Assembly: GCF_001625695.1 (NCBI RefSeq) | Contig: NZ_AUXY01000056.1 | Location: 124,001-188,000, forward strand | Reading direction: 5' to 3' | DNA length: 64,000 bases | Source: Pseudoalteromonas luteoviolacea H33-S | Lineage (GTDB): Bacteria > Pseudomonadota > Gammaproteobacteria > Enterobacterales > Alteromonadaceae | In this document: positions 35,726 to 45,927 of the stretch, piece after piece | How positions within the stretch are numbered: the stretch's first letter is position 1 | How the letters are laid out: each line of letters opens with the position of its first letter | Translations under genes and position numbers: made by a program | The notes under the pieces: generated by a model | What the model saw: only the letters and a program-made list of their open reading frames with translations | Told to the model about the DNA's origin: nothing | The model's database searches: none

Positions 35726-36904
35726 TTAAACTTCTACTGCTAGTGCAACCGCCTCACCACCACCGATACACAGTGATGCGATGCCTTTTGATAGACCACG
35801 ATTGCGAAGTGCATGGATAAGTGTCACCAAAATACGCGCACCACTTGCGCCAATTGGGTGACCTAGCGCACATGCACCGCCATTGACGTTAACTTTTGCA
35901 CTATCAAGTTGCATTTCATTGATAGCAAGCATAGTTACCATGGCAAATGCTTCATTGATTTCCCAAAGGTCTACGTCTTCTTTTGACCAACCCGCTTTAT
36001 CAAGCAATGAGTTCATTGCACCGACAGGCGCAATTGTAAACTCAGCTGGCGCTTGAGAATGTGTAGCATGTGCCACAATTTTACATAGCGGTGTTAAGCC
36101 ATGTGCCTTTGCTTCTGACTCACTCATCAAAATAAGCGCCGCTGCACCATCTGAAATAGATGACGAATTAGCTGCTGTGATGGTGCCGTCTTTTTTGAAC
36201 GCTGGACGTAGTGAAGGAATTTTATCTGGACGTGCGTTACCTGGCTGCTCATCTGTTGTTACTTCAATGTCGCCTTTGCGAGTAGAAATAACATGTGGGA
36301 TAACCTCATTGTCGAAGTTGCCGCTTTCAATTGCTGCGTTTGCTTTACTTAATGAATTAAGAGCAAACTCATCCATATTTTCGCGAGTAATGCCATATTG
36401 ATCTGCAGTATCTTGAGCAAAGCAGCCCATTGCTTTTTTATCATATGCATCTTCAAGACCATCAGCCATCATGTGATCGATAACTTGATTGTGGCCCATG
36501 CGCATACCACCACGCGCATTTGGCATGAAATATGGTGCATTTGTCATGCTTTCCATACCACCTGCAATCGCAGTTTTGATACTACCTGATTTAATTAAAT
36601 CATGAGCGAACATGGCTGCTTTAAGACCTGAGCCACATACTTTATTGATAGTTGTTGCACCAGTTGAACGTGCTAGACCGGCATGCAAAACAGCTTGGCG
36701 CGCTGGCGCTTGGCCAAGGCCCGCAGGCAGTACACATCCCATAATAACTTCATCGATGCTGGCATCCGATAAACCAGTATCATTCATGACAGCTTTAATT
36801 GCAGTTGCACCTAAATCTGTTGCAGCTGCACCAGATAGGCTTCCCATAAAACCACCCATAGGGGTACGTTTGGCTGCTACGATGACTACGGCTTCGTTAC
36901 TCAT
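35726..36904 (-). CDS. Acetyl-CoA C-acyltransferase (thiolase, ivdA-like)
   Basis: 392 residues. Thiolase motifs are [18 protein letters not shown] (acyl-binding Cys ~89), [20 protein letters not shown] (His ~350) and [18 protein letters not shown] (second Cys ~380). It is the first gene of the minus-strand operon, divergent from liuR, so it is likely the 2-methylacetoacetyl-CoA thiolase of isoleucine catabolism; acetoacetyl-CoA thiolase activity for leucine-derived acetoacetate is also plausible. The ATG is preceded by CAGGAGT. Confidence 0.93.
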   Translation of the reverse strand: MSNEAVVIVAAKRTPMGGFMGSLSGAAATDLGATAIKAVMNDTGLSDASIDEVIMGCVLPAGLGQAPARQAVLHAGLARSTGATTINKVCGSGLKAAMFAHDLIKSGSIKTAIAGGMESMTNAPYFMPNARGGMRMGHNQVIDHMMADGLEDAYDKKAMGCFAQDTADQYGITRENMDEFALNSLSKANAAIESGNFDNEVIPHVISTRKGDIEVTTDEQPGNARPDKIPSLRPAFKKDGTITAANSSSISDGAAALILMSESEAKAHGLTPLCKIVAHATHSQAPAEFTIAPVGAMNSLLDKAGWSKEDVDLWEINEAFAMVTMLAINEMQLDSAKVNVNGGACALGHPIGASGARILVTLIHALRNRGLSKGIASLCIGGGEAVALAVEV

Positions 36905-36969
36905 TTAAAACTCCTGTTAACAAGCAAATTGCTTGCTTTTAGTAATCTCTTACGTCGAGCATACCTAAA

Positions 36970-36993
36970 ATTTACGTTTACGCCAACGTAAAT
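36970..36993. promoter_or_regulatory. Candidate LiuR operator upstream of the ivd operon
   Basis: Perfect inverted repeat ATTTACGTT-N6-AACGTAAAT 66 bases before the thiolase start. A shorter palindrome GTAAAGTTTAC follows at 37026-37036. LiuR-type MerR regulators are known to control both ivd and liu operons in related gammaproteobacteria; the assignment here rests on the palindromes and their position. Confidence 0.55.
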
Positions 36994-37195
36994 CTAAAAA
37001 CAAGCGCTTTGCGATTTTCAAAAATGTAAAGTTTACTTGCACAGCTGTCTTGCCAAGTTGGCATTTTACTGCGCATTCCCTTGCTATATCCCATGTTTAA
37101 GAGCAAATTAACAAAGCATATAGTGCCTTATGCGAGCTAAAAGTAGTTCAAGATCCAGATTTTGCATATGCGACTAAAGCATGATGCAAAAACGA

Positions 37196-37227
37196 CACTT
37201 TACCTTTACGTAAACTTCACTTATATT
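37196..37227 (+). promoter_or_regulatory. Candidate liuR promoter with an operator in the spacer
   Basis: A TTTACGTAAA palindrome (37205-37214) lies just upstream of a -10-like TATATT (37222-37227) and after a weak -35-like CACTTT, 34 bases before the liuR start. A palindrome in the spacer between the two boxes is the usual MerR-family arrangement. It shares the TTTACGT half-site with the repeat at 36970. Confidence 0.5.
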
Positions 37228-37260
37228 GGTCTAATCAGTTTCGAAGTAAGTGTGTAAATA

Positions 37261-37656
37261 ATGCAAGACACCAATAAAGAACCAACCTACTCAATAAGCG
37301 AACTCGCTAAGGAATTTGACATTACCACACGAAGTATTCGTTTTTATGAAGATCAAGGATTACTTTCGCCAGAACGTAATGGTCAGACCCGAATTTATTC
37401 AAAACGAGACAAAGTGCGCCTCAAACTTATTCTGCGCGGTAAGCGACTTGGTTTTACGCTTGCCGAAACTGGTAGATTGTTTGAGCTTTATGATGCAGAC
37501 AAATCCAGCGAAAAACAGCTCCATACTATGCTGCAATTAATAGAAGAAAAAAAAGCAGATCTAAGTCAGCAAATGGATGACATAAAAGTCGTACTCATGG
37601 AGCTAGTGACAGCAGAAAGACGCTGTCTCGATACATTAAAAGAATTACAAGACTAA
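37261..37656 (+). CDS. liuR: MerR-family regulator of branched-chain catabolism
   Basis: 131 residues. The N-terminal winged helix-turn-helix (YSISELAKEFDITTRSIRFYEDQGLLSPER) is typical of MerR proteins, followed by the wing (RIYSKRDKVRLKLILRGKRLGF) and a coiled-coil dimer helix to about residue 115. It is divergent from the ivd operon and directly upstream of liuA, the known position of LiuR. It should sense a branched-chain CoA ester and regulate both operons; the sensing molecule is inferred from family knowledge. Confidence 0.92.
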   Translation: MQDTNKEPTYSISELAKEFDITTRSIRFYEDQGLLSPERNGQTRIYSKRDKVRLKLILRGKRLGFTLAETGRLFELYDADKSSEKQLHTMLQLIEEKKADLSQQMDDIKVVLMELVTAERRCLDTLKELQD

Positions 37657-37752
37657 TCAGTACACAGTATTTGTTCGCTGAGGCATTAACCATAATCAAC
37701 CTCAGCCACCCGCAAGGGTATAACACAAATTCTCACACAGGATGACAACAAG

Positions 37753-38928
37753 ATGAGCACAGTATCACTATATAAAGAACTCAATTTTGGACTTGGTGAA
37801 ACCGCAGATATGATCCGTGATCATGTCAATAACTTTGCCACCAGCGAAATCGCGCCATTGGCAGAAAAGACCGACCAAGAAAATAACTTTCCAAATGAGC
37901 TATGGCCAAAGTTTGGCGAAATGGGCTTACTCGGCATCACTGTGCCAGAGGAATTTGGCGGTGCGAATATGGGCTATTTAGAGCACGTAATCGCGATGGA
38001 AGAAATTAGCCGTGCAAGCGCGTCTATTGGTTTGAGCTACGGTGCACACTCTAATCTGTGTGTAAACCAAATCAACCGCAACGGTAACCAAGCACAAAAA
38101 GAAAAATATTTACCTAAGCTAATCAGCGGCGAGCACATCGGCGCATTGGCAATGAGTGAGCCGAACTCAGGTTCTGATGTAGTTTCAATGAAACTCAAAG
38201 CCGAGAAAAAAGGCGATAAATACGTACTAAACGGCAACAAAATGTGGATCACCAATGGTCCTGATGCCGATGTATTTGTTATATACGCCAAAACTGAATT
38301 AGACGCAGGCCCTCGCGGTATTACCGCTTTTATCGTTGAGCGTAACTCTCCTGGTTTTTCTACTGCGCAAAAACTCGATAAGTTAGGTATGCGCGGGTCA
38401 AACACCTGTGAGCTTGTATTTGAGGATTGTGAAGTACCTGAAGAAAATATTCTAGGTACGTTAAACGAGGGCGTTAAAGTCCTCATGAGCGGACTTGATT
38501 ATGAGCGCGTTGTATTAGCAGGTGGCCCACTGGGTATCATGCAAGCATGTATGGATGTAGTTGTGCCGTATATTCATGAGCGTCAACAGTTCAATCAATC
38601 AATTGGCGAATTCCAATTGGTACAAGGCAAAATCGCAGATATGTATACGCAAATGAATGCGGCGCGTTCGTACGTATATACCGTAGCAAAAGCCTGTGAC
38701 CGTGGTGAAACCACCCGTAAAGATGCCGCTGGTGCAATTTTATATGCCGCTGAACTTGCCACCAAACTTGCTCTAGACGCGATTCAGCTACTTGGCGGTA
38801 ATGGTTACATCAATGAATACTCAACTGGTCGACTTTTACGTGATGCCAAACTCTATGAAATTGGCGCGGGTACGTCTGAGATACGTCGTATGCTGATTGG
38901 TCGTGAGTTATTCAATGAAAGCCGTTAA
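37753..38928 (+). CDS. liuA: Isovaleryl-CoA dehydrogenase
   Basis: 391 residues. The FAD/substrate motifs are [18 protein letters not shown] and [18 protein letters not shown]; the catalytic Glu is in [13 protein letters not shown], the position used by isovaleryl-CoA dehydrogenases and different from the short-chain type encoded at 32875. It makes 3-methylcrotonyl-CoA from isovaleryl-CoA in leucine breakdown, passing electrons to ETF. It is the first structural gene of the liu operon, 11 bases upstream of liuB. Confidence 0.96.
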   Translation: MSTVSLYKELNFGLGETADMIRDHVNNFATSEIAPLAEKTDQENNFPNELWPKFGEMGLLGITVPEEFGGANMGYLEHVIAMEEISRASASIGLSYGAHSNLCVNQINRNGNQAQKEKYLPKLISGEHIGALAMSEPNSGSDVVSMKLKAEKKGDKYVLNGNKMWITNGPDADVFVIYAKTELDAGPRGITAFIVERNSPGFSTAQKLDKLGMRGSNTCELVFEDCEVPEENILGTLNEGVKVLMSGLDYERVVLAGGPLGIMQACMDVVVPYIHERQQFNQSIGEFQLVQGKIADMYTQMNAARSYVYTVAKACDRGETTRKDAAGAILYAAELATKLALDAIQLLGGNGYINEYSTGRLLRDAKLYEIGAGTSEIRRMLIGRELFNESR

Positions 38929-38939
38929 GGAGAAGTGGC

Positions 38940-40547
38940 ATGACAGTATTAAATACATCAGTTAATACGCATGACCAACAATTTAAAGACAACCATGACG
39001 CTATGGCGTCATTGGTTGCTGATTTAAATGATAAGGTCGCAAATTTAAGTCAGGGCGGTGGCGAAGCCCTCATTGCCCGCCATCAAAGTCGCGGTAAACT
39101 GTTTGTGCGTGACAGGATTGATACGCTTCTTGACGAAGGCTCTCCCTTTTTAGAAATTTCTCAATTTGCCGCGTTTGGCGTATACGAACAAGACATTCCA
39201 TGTGCTGGTGTTGTCGCTGGGATCGGGCGTGTTAAAGGCGTCGAATGTATGATTGTTGGCAATGACGCGACTGTAAAAGGCGGTACCTATTTCCCTTTGA
39301 CGGTTAAAAAGCATTTAAGAGCGCAAGAAATCGCGGAGCGCTGCCACTTACCATGTATTTATTTAGTCGACTCTGGTGGCGCTAATTTACCTGAGCAAGA
39401 CGAAGTATTCCCAGATAAACTGCATTTTGGGCGCATCTTTTATAATCAGGCCCGTATGTCAGCCAAAGGCATTCCGCAAATTGCCGTGGTCATGGGCTTA
39501 TGTACCGCAGGTGGTGCCTATGTGCCCGCCATGGCTGATGAAAGCATCATAGTGAAAGAGCAAGGTACGATTTTCTTAGCAGGTCCACCTTTGGTAAAAG
39601 CCGCAACAGGCGAAGAAGTCAGTGCTGAGGATTTAGGTGGGGCAGATGTCCACTGCAAAGTGTCTGGTGTGGCCGATCACTATGCAGAAAATGACGAACA
39701 CGCCCTCTCAATTGCACGCCAATGTATTGAACGACTAAACCATCAGCGCCCTACCCAACCTATTCTAAAAGACATCAAGCCACCAAGATATGATATTAGA
39801 GAGATCTACGGTATTGTCGGTACCGATCTGAAAAAACCATTTGATGTCAGAGAAGTCATTGCGCGTATCGTAGATGACTCTCAGTTTGACGAGTTTAAGC
39901 GCTACTTTGGCGAAACGCTTGTCACCGGCTTTGCCGAAATATTTGGTCGCCCAGTGGGGATCGTCGCAAATAACGGCATCTTGTTTTCAGAGTCGGCGCA
40001 AAAAGGCGCACACTTTATCCAGCTGTGTGCACAACGTGATATTCCTCTGTTGTTTTTACAAAATATCACTGGATTTATGGTTGGCCAAAAATACGAAGCC
40101 GAAGGCATCGCCAAACATGGTGCCAAAATGGTTACCGCTGTGTCTTGTGCAGACGTACCTAAATTTACAGTGCTTATTGGTGGCTCATATGGCGCTGGTA
40201 ACTACGGCATGTGTGGTCGCGCATACGAACCCACCATGATGTGGATGTGGCCAAATGCACGAATATCCGTCATGGGCGGTGAACAGGCAGCTGGCGTACT
40301 CACACAAGTCCGCCAAGATGGCTTAGCGCGTAAAGGTCTAAGCATGAGTGACGATGAAGTTGCTGAGTTCAAAAAGCCGATTGTTGAGCAGTATGAGAAA
40401 CAAGGTCATCCATACTACGCCAGTGCAAGACTGTGGGATGATGGCATCATCGACCCGGCAGATACACGCAACGTATTAGGTCTGGCGTTAGAAGCTGCGG
40501 CGAACGCGCCGAGTCAAGAATCTAAGTTTGGTATTTTCAGAATGTAG
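38940..40547 (+). CDS. liuB: Methylcrotonyl-CoA carboxylase beta subunit
   Basis: 535 residues, a full-length carboxyltransferase subunit. It has [13 protein letters not shown] priming ([19 protein letters not shown]), [39 protein letters not shown], and the C-terminal [18 protein letters not shown] and [19 protein letters not shown]. These match methylcrotonyl- rather than propionyl-CoA carboxylase. It pairs with the biotin-bearing alpha subunit liuD to carboxylate 3-methylcrotonyl-CoA. Confidence 0.96.
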   Translation: MTVLNTSVNTHDQQFKDNHDAMASLVADLNDKVANLSQGGGEALIARHQSRGKLFVRDRIDTLLDEGSPFLEISQFAAFGVYEQDIPCAGVVAGIGRVKGVECMIVGNDATVKGGTYFPLTVKKHLRAQEIAERCHLPCIYLVDSGGANLPEQDEVFPDKLHFGRIFYNQARMSAKGIPQIAVVMGLCTAGGAYVPAMADESIIVKEQGTIFLAGPPLVKAATGEEVSAEDLGGADVHCKVSGVADHYAENDEHALSIARQCIERLNHQRPTQPILKDIKPPRYDIREIYGIVGTDLKKPFDVREVIARIVDDSQFDEFKRYFGETLVTGFAEIFGRPVGIVANNGILFSESAQKGAHFIQLCAQRDIPLLFLQNITGFMVGQKYEAEGIAKHGAKMVTAVSCADVPKFTVLIGGSYGAGNYGMCGRAYEPTMMWMWPNARISVMGGEQAAGVLTQVRQDGLARKGLSMSDDEVAEFKKPIVEQYEKQGHPYYASARLWDDGIIDPADTRNVLGLALEAAANAPSQESKFGIFRM

Positions 40548-40556
40548 GGGGCGTAC

Positions 40557-41339
40557 ATGTCTGTCACTTTAAATATTACAAAGAGCAAAGTGGCGATTTT
40601 AGAATTAAGTCGCCCTGAAAAACATAATGCATTTAATGCTGAAATTATCGCAGAGCTAATCAAAACCATTGATTATGCCAATGAGCTAGACATTCGCGCA
40701 TTGGTTTTAAAAACCAATGGTAAGCATTTTTCAGCCGGCGCTGACTTAGCTTGGATGAAGTCAATGGCGGATAACAATTATGAAGAAAACGTCGCTGACT
40801 CTCTAGAGCTGGCAAAGCTGATGCAAGTGCTGGCTTCCTCTCCTCACCCAACGCTATGCTTGGTGCAAGGTGCCGCTTTTGGTGGCGCTCTTGGCCTTAT
40901 CGCTTGTTGCGATATCGCGATTGCCTCCCCCAATGCAAAATTTTGCTTAAGCGAAGTCAAGCTAGGCCTTATCCCAGCGGTTATTAGTCCATATGTGATT
41001 AAAGCGATCGGCGAAAGGCAGGCGAGACGTTACTTTTTAACAGCTGAAGTCTTTCAAGCTGAGAAAGCCCTCGAGCTTGGGCTTATTCACCAGATCAGTG
41101 ACAATTTAGAACAAAGCGAAGAGTACTTCATTGAGCAGCTTTTAAATAACGGCCCTACTGCCGTCAAAAGTGCAAAGTCGCTGATTGATGAGGTCGCTGG
41201 TAAAGCCATCGATGAGCAACTGATCAAACACACCGCAAAACGCATCGCTGAAATTCGAGTGAGTGAAGAAGGACAAGAAGGTTTGAGTGCCTTTTTTGAT
41301 AAACGCGCGCCTAATTGGCAACCGACGGCAAGCGAATAA
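40557..41339 (+). CDS. liuC: Methylglutaconyl-CoA hydratase
   Basis: 260 residues, crotonase fold: HFSAGADLAWMKSMADNNYE (oxyanion hole), GAAFGGALGLIACCDIAIA and SEVKLGLIPAVISPYVIKAI. The Trp-Met-Lys after the oxyanion motif is characteristic of methylglutaconyl-CoA hydratases. It hydrates 3-methylglutaconyl-CoA to HMG-CoA. The gene lies between the carboxylase subunits, the usual liu order, with AGGGGG before its ATG. Confidence 0.94.
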   Translation: MSVTLNITKSKVAILELSRPEKHNAFNAEIIAELIKTIDYANELDIRALVLKTNGKHFSAGADLAWMKSMADNNYEENVADSLELAKLMQVLASSPHPTLCLVQGAAFGGALGLIACCDIAIASPNAKFCLSEVKLGLIPAVISPYVIKAIGERQARRYFLTAEVFQAEKALELGLIHQISDNLEQSEEYFIEQLLNNGPTAVKSAKSLIDEVAGKAIDEQLIKHTAKRIAEIRVSEEGQEGLSAFFDKRAPNWQPTASE

Positions 41340-41349
41340 GGAGAATAGC

Positions 41350-43302
41350 ATGTTAAAGAAAATCTTAATCGCTAACCGAGGTGAAATCGCCTGTCGAGTC
41401 ATGCGCACCGCAAAACGCTTAGGCATGAGTACAGTCGCGGTTTATTCAGAAGCGGATGCCGATGCACTGCATGTTAAACAAGCTGATGAAGCCTATTTCA
41501 TAGGTCCTGCACCTAGCAAAGACTCATACCTTGTCAGTGAACGTATTTTAGAGGTTGCCAAGCAAAGTGGCGCGGATTGCATTCACCCAGGCTACGGCTT
41601 TTTGTCAGAAAACGATGCTTTTGCGAATGCCTGTGAAGAAAACAATATTGTTTTCATTGGTCCACTTGCCAGCTCAATCGAAGCCATGGGGTCAAAAACC
41701 CGCGCAAAAGAAATCATGGCACAAGCCAATGTTCCACTTGTGCCAGGCTACTACGGCCAGCAGCAAGACACCGAGTTTTTAACCTCAGAAGCTGAAAAGG
41801 TTGGCTACCCAGTCCTTATCAAAGCCGCATTTGGTGGCGGTGGTAAAGGTATGCGTGTTGTCAGAAGTGCAGATGAATTTTTGAGTGCATTAGAAGGCGC
41901 TAAGCGCGAAGCTTTGGCAAGCTTTGGTAACGATCTAGTGTTACTAGAGCGTTTTGTCGATAAACCACGCCACGTAGAAGTACAGGTGTTTGCTGATAAC
42001 CATGGCAATTGCGTTTACTTAGGCGACAGAGATTGCTCACTGCAACGACGTCATCAAAAAGTCATTGAAGAAGCGCCTGCACCCGACTTAAGTGATGCGC
42101 TACGTAAAGAAATGGGTGAAGCGGCTGTTCGCTGTGCACAAGCCATTAATTATCGAGGTGCTGGTACGGTTGAGTTTTTACTGTGCGGTGACGAGTTCTT
42201 CTTTATGGAAATGAATACGCGCCTGCAAGTAGAGCACCCAGTAACTGAAATGGTGACTGGACAAGACCTGGTTGAATGGCAAATTCGTGTGGCAAATAAT
42301 GAGCACCTGCCACTTTCGCAAGCGCACATCACATTGCAAGGCCACAGCTTCGAAGCACGTATTTATGCTGAAGACCCTGAAGAAAACTTCATGCCCTACT
42401 CGGGTAATTTAGCGCACCTGAGCTTCCCTAAAGCTCAGCGCGGGGTTCGAATAGACACTGGCGTACAGCAAGGTGATGAGATCAGTCCGTTCTATGACCC
42501 AATGATTGCCAAATTAATTGTGCACGGTCACGATAGACGCACAGCTTTGCTCAAGCTCAGATCTGCGCTGAATGAAGTGCACCTTGCAGGCGTTAAAAGC
42601 AACATTGCATTTTTACATCATTTAGCTGAACACCCAACCTTTATGGCTGGTGCACCTGATACGCACTTTATTGATACGCAAACAGACGAGCTAACAGCAT
42701 CTAAAGCCCCTAGTGATACTTTAGTGTGCTTGGCAAGCATTGCCTACCTTGCTCATAAACAAGCACCAAAACTTAGCACTCCGTGGCAGCAAGTGGGCTT
42801 TAGACTCAATCAAGCTCGCAAACTCACCGTACCATTTACTGAACACTTTGTCGTTGCACAAGCACAAGGTCATCATTGGCAGGTTCACTACCAAGACTTT
42901 GAACACCGCGTAGAAGCCAAGCTTGAAGGCCACCAACTGATTGCAAATGTTGATGGCAAACGCATGATTGCCGATGTACTCATTGACGAGTCAACCATTA
43001 CGGTAATGTACGGCCCTTATCAGCACACCTTCGAGCTCAAAACCAAACATTACGTGAGCGAGCAAGAACATCAAGAAGCTCCATTGGCTGCGCCGCTCAA
43101 TGGCACCGTCGTGAAACACTTACAAACAGTGGGAGCAACAGTCAGTAAAGGGGATCCTATTGTCGTTATTGAAGCGATGAAGATGGAATATACCCTCAAC
43201 GCACCATTTGATGGCACACTGACAAGCTACTGCTTCGATGAAGGTGAACTCGTAAGCCATGGCGCTATGCTGGCCATTGTTGAGGAACAAGCAAATGGCT
43301 AA
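41350..43302 (+). CDS. liuD: Methylcrotonyl-CoA carboxylase alpha subunit (biotin-containing)
   Basis: About 650 residues from the ATG at 41350 (MLKKILIANRGEIACRV), preceded by AAGGAG; the longer frame from 41287 overlaps liuC. It has the biotin carboxylase domain (ATP-grasp loop FGGGGKGMRVV, then MEMNTRLQVEHPVTEMVTG with the catalytic Glu/Arg region) in the first ~450 residues, and a C-terminal biotinyl domain with the biotinylation motif EAMKMEYTLNAP (Lys ~620). It carboxylates biotin for transfer by LiuB. Confidence 0.96.
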   Translation: MLKKILIANRGEIACRVMRTAKRLGMSTVAVYSEADADALHVKQADEAYFIGPAPSKDSYLVSERILEVAKQSGADCIHPGYGFLSENDAFANACEENNIVFIGPLASSIEAMGSKTRAKEIMAQANVPLVPGYYGQQQDTEFLTSEAEKVGYPVLIKAAFGGGGKGMRVVRSADEFLSALEGAKREALASFGNDLVLLERFVDKPRHVEVQVFADNHGNCVYLGDRDCSLQRRHQKVIEEAPAPDLSDALRKEMGEAAVRCAQAINYRGAGTVEFLLCGDEFFFMEMNTRLQVEHPVTEMVTGQDLVEWQIRVANNEHLPLSQAHITLQGHSFEARIYAEDPEENFMPYSGNLAHLSFPKAQRGVRIDTGVQQGDEISPFYDPMIAKLIVHGHDRRTALLKLRSALNEVHLAGVKSNIAFLHHLAEHPTFMAGAPDTHFIDTQTDELTASKAPSDTLVCLASIAYLAHKQAPKLSTPWQQVGFRLNQARKLTVPFTEHFVVAQAQGHHWQVHYQDFEHRVEAKLEGHQLIANVDGKRMIADVLIDESTITVMYGPYQHTFELKTKHYVSEQEHQEAPLAAPLNGTVVKHLQTVGATVSKGDPIVVIEAMKMEYTLNAPFDGTLTSYCFDEGELVSHGAMLAIVEEQANG

Positions 43303-44203
43303 CTACCCTACTCAAGTCAAAATTGTCGAAGTGGGTGCCCGCGATGGCTTGCAAAACGAGGCCTCGGTCAGTACACAAAGCAAAATAACGCTTTTAAATG
43401 CATTAGCCGACGCAGGATTAAAGCACCTTGAAACGGGCGCTTTTGTCTCCCCTAAATGGGTGCCGCAAATGGCTGATTCGGCGCAAGTGATACAAGGTCT
43501 TACACGCAAAGAAGGCGTAGAAATAAGTGCCCTTACACCGAATCTAAAAGGGGCTGAATTAGCCCTTGAAAACCAAGTTGACGAATTTGCTATCTTCACT
43601 GCCGCCAGTGAAGCGTTTACGCAAAAAAACATCAATTGCAGCATTGAAGAAAGTATTGAACGCTTTCGTCCCGTGGTTGAGCTTGCACAAAAAAACAACA
43701 TCAAAGTAAGAGGTTATGTCAGTTGTATTGCAGGCTGCCCCTACCAGGGAAAAGTGGACCCCGAGCAGGTTCTCGCAGTATGTAAACAATTGTTGGCACT
43801 CGGCTGTTATGAGATAAGCCTCGGCGATACCATAGGTGTCGGCACGGCAAATCAAATAGAATCACTGCTAAGCTTGCTACTCGAACACATACCAGCACAA
43901 AGGCTTGCAGTGCATTTCCATGATACATATGGCCAAGCGCTTGCAAACATTCACAAGGCGCTAGAAATGGGTATTGCGACAATAGACAGTGCGGTTGCAG
44001 GTCTCGGGGGCTGCCCTTATGCCAAAGGGGCGTCAGGAAATGTTGCCACTGAGGATGTTATTTACTTGCTGCAAGGACTTGGCATTAGTACCGAAATTGA
44101 TTTAGAAAGGCTAGCAAAAGCAGGCTGGCAAATTTGCGATGCGCTTAACAAAGCACCTGTAAGTAAGGTTTCTTTGGCATTAAAAAATACGTGCCAGTCT
44201 TAA
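43295..44203 (+). CDS. liuE: Hydroxymethylglutaryl-CoA lyase
   Basis: About 302 residues from the ATG at 43295 ([20 protein letters not shown]), preceded by GAGGAACAA and overlapping the liuD end by 8 bases. HMG-CoA lyase signatures are [36 protein letters not shown] and [20 protein letters not shown], the last holding the active-site Cys. It splits HMG-CoA into acetyl-CoA and acetoacetate, the last reaction of the leucine-specific part. Confidence 0.96.
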   Translation: MANYPTQVKIVEVGARDGLQNEASVSTQSKITLLNALADAGLKHLETGAFVSPKWVPQMADSAQVIQGLTRKEGVEISALTPNLKGAELALENQVDEFAIFTAASEAFTQKNINCSIEESIERFRPVVELAQKNNIKVRGYVSCIAGCPYQGKVDPEQVLAVCKQLLALGCYEISLGDTIGVGTANQIESLLSLLLEHIPAQRLAVHFHDTYGQALANIHKALEMGIATIDSAVAGLGGCPYAKGASGNVATEDVIYLLQGLGISTEIDLERLAKAGWQICDALNKAPVSKVSLALKNTCQS

Positions 44204-44237
44204 CAACAAGACAATATTGACAACGAGGAGTGGGCTA

Positions 44238-44936
44238 ATGGCCGGTTTCGATAAAGTAGTTTCTAGCTACGAAGAAGCAATGGAGGGTCTCAAAGATGGA
44301 GATACCGTTATTGCCGGTGGTTTTGGACTGTGTGGTATTCCAGAAGGTTTAATCGCTGAAATCAAACGTAAGCAGACAAAAGAGCTGACTGTGGTATCTA
44401 ATAACTGTGGTGTTGATGACTTTGGTCTTGGTATTTTGTTACACGACCGTCAAATCAAAAAAATCATCGCATCCTATGTTGGTGAAAATGCCCTATTCGA
44501 GCAGCAACTACTTGACGGCATTATTGACGTAGAGCTTACCCCACAAGGCACGCTAGCAGAAAAAATGCGTGCTGGCGGTGCAGGTATTCCAGGTTTTTAC
44601 ACGGCAACGGGGTATGGTACACCTGTTGCTGAAGGCAAAGAGGTTAAAGAATTTAACGGTCGCCCTTATATTCTTGAGGAGTCTATCACCGGTGAATTTG
44701 CCATTGTTAAAGCTTGGAAAGCAGACCGCTATGGCAACTTGGTCTTCCGTCATACCGCGATGAACTTCAACCCGATGGCTGCAACAGCTGGCAAAATTAC
44801 AGTTGTTGAGGTAGAAGAAATTGTTGAGCCTGGCGAATTAGAGCCAAGCGAAATTCACACCCCAGGTATTTATGTTAACCGCGTTATCAAGGGTAACTTT
44901 GAAAAACGCATCGAACGTGTTACTACGCGCAAGTAA
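44238..44936 (+). CDS. scoA: 3-oxoacid CoA-transferase subunit A
   Basis: About 232 residues from the ATG at 44238 ([18 protein letters not shown]), preceded by GAGGAGTGG; the TTG frame at 44217 lies before that site. The CoA-transferase family I motif [19 protein letters not shown] and the glycine-rich [16 protein letters not shown] fit the alpha subunit. With the next gene it moves CoA from succinyl-CoA to acetoacetate made by LiuE. Shewanella-type liu operons also end with such a pair. Confidence 0.93.
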   Translation: MAGFDKVVSSYEEAMEGLKDGDTVIAGGFGLCGIPEGLIAEIKRKQTKELTVVSNNCGVDDFGLGILLHDRQIKKIIASYVGENALFEQQLLDGIIDVELTPQGTLAEKMRAGGAGIPGFYTATGYGTPVAEGKEVKEFNGRPYILEESITGEFAIVKAWKADRYGNLVFRHTAMNFNPMAATAGKITVVEVEEIVEPGELEPSEIHTPGIYVNRVIKGNFEKRIERVTTRK

Positions 44937-44946
44937 GGAGATCACC

Positions 44947-45606
44947 ATGGCTTTAAATCGTGAACAAATTGCAATGCGCGTTGCGCAAGAGCTTCAAGAT
45001 GGTTACTACGTAAACCTAGGTATTGGTATTCCAACACTTGTTGCGAACTACGTACCTGACAATATGGAAGTGATGCTACAGTCTGAAAATGGCTTATTGG
45101 GTATGGGTCCGTACCCAGATGCCGACCAAGTTGACGCAGATATGATCAATGCGGGTAAAGAAACCGTGACAGCAGCCACAGGAGCGGCTATTTTTAATAG
45201 CGCAGAAAGCTTTGCCATGATACGTGGTGGTCATGTAGACTTAACGGTATTAGGTGCATTTGAAGTGGATCAGAGCGGCAATATTGCTTCTTGGATGATC
45301 CCGAAAAAGTTAATCAAAGGCATGGGTGGTGCGATGGATCTCGTCGCTGGCGCACAAAATATTGTTGTGACCATGACCCATGCTAGTAAACACGGCGATT
45401 CTAAATTACTTGAGTCATGTACACTGCCATTGACTGGGGTAAATTGTGTGAAAAAGATTGTGACTGATCTCGCTGTGTTAGAAGTAAAAGACGGCGCATT
45501 TCATTTGCTTGAGCGCGCGCCAGGTGTTAGTGTTGATGAAATTATCAGCAAGACTGCAGGTAAATTAATCGTCGAAGGCGATATTCCTGAAATGCAGTTT
45601 GCGTAA
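44947..45606 (+). CDS. scoB: 3-oxoacid CoA-transferase subunit B
   Basis: About 219 residues from the ATG at 44947 (MALNREQIAMRVAQEL), preceded by AAGGAG; an in-frame start at 44872 overlaps subunit A. The catalytic Glu is in QSENGLLGMGPYPD, with IRGGHVDLTVLGAFEVDQ and MTHASKHG also conserved. It is the last gene of the liu operon; a strong terminator follows at 45695. Confidence 0.94.
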   Translation: MALNREQIAMRVAQELQDGYYVNLGIGIPTLVANYVPDNMEVMLQSENGLLGMGPYPDADQVDADMINAGKETVTAATGAAIFNSAESFAMIRGGHVDLTVLGAFEVDQSGNIASWMIPKKLIKGMGGAMDLVAGAQNIVVTMTHASKHGDSKLLESCTLPLTGVNCVKKIVTDLAVLEVKDGAFHLLERAPGVSVDEIISKTAGKLIVEGDIPEMQFA

Positions 45607-45694
45607 AACGTATATTACGTGGTCAACATAGAAGATTAAAAACTAACACAATTGTACCGACCTCATTCCCAGTGCCAAAGGCGCTGAGTTACCC

Positions 45695-45722
45695 AAAACC
45701 CCTCGCAAGAGGGGTTTTTTTT
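45695..45722 (+). terminator. Terminator of the liu operon
   Basis: AAAACCCCTC / GAGGGGTTTT stem with a GCAA loop, followed by a run of T, about 90 bases after the last CoA-transferase subunit. The rest of the 321-bp gap before htpX holds no gene. Confidence 0.9.
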
Positions 45723-45887
45723 ATCCTCTTGGCTTAGTTTACCTACCCTTATTGCAAAGCAAAGGCGATTTACAGGCTTTTTCACCCGACAACATCTTGT
45801 AACACTTCAGCGCCATACTCGCTATTGAGAAAATCAATTTGTCCTCCATATTGATAGAAAGCAATGAACACTTTTTGCGTAGCAAGA

Positions 45888-45906
45888 GTAAAAACAAGTA
45901 AGTAAA
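45888..45906 (+). promoter_or_regulatory. CpxR-box-like sequence upstream of htpX
   Basis: GTAAA-N5-GTAAG, a one-mismatch version of the CpxR box GTAAA-N5-GTAAA, with an overlapping GTAAA after it. It lies only about 20 bases before the htpX ATG, which is close for an activator site. htpX is under Cpx control in Escherichia coli; here this is a suggestion only. Confidence 0.3.
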
Positions 45907-45927
45907 TTCAATTTTAATGAGGTGACT

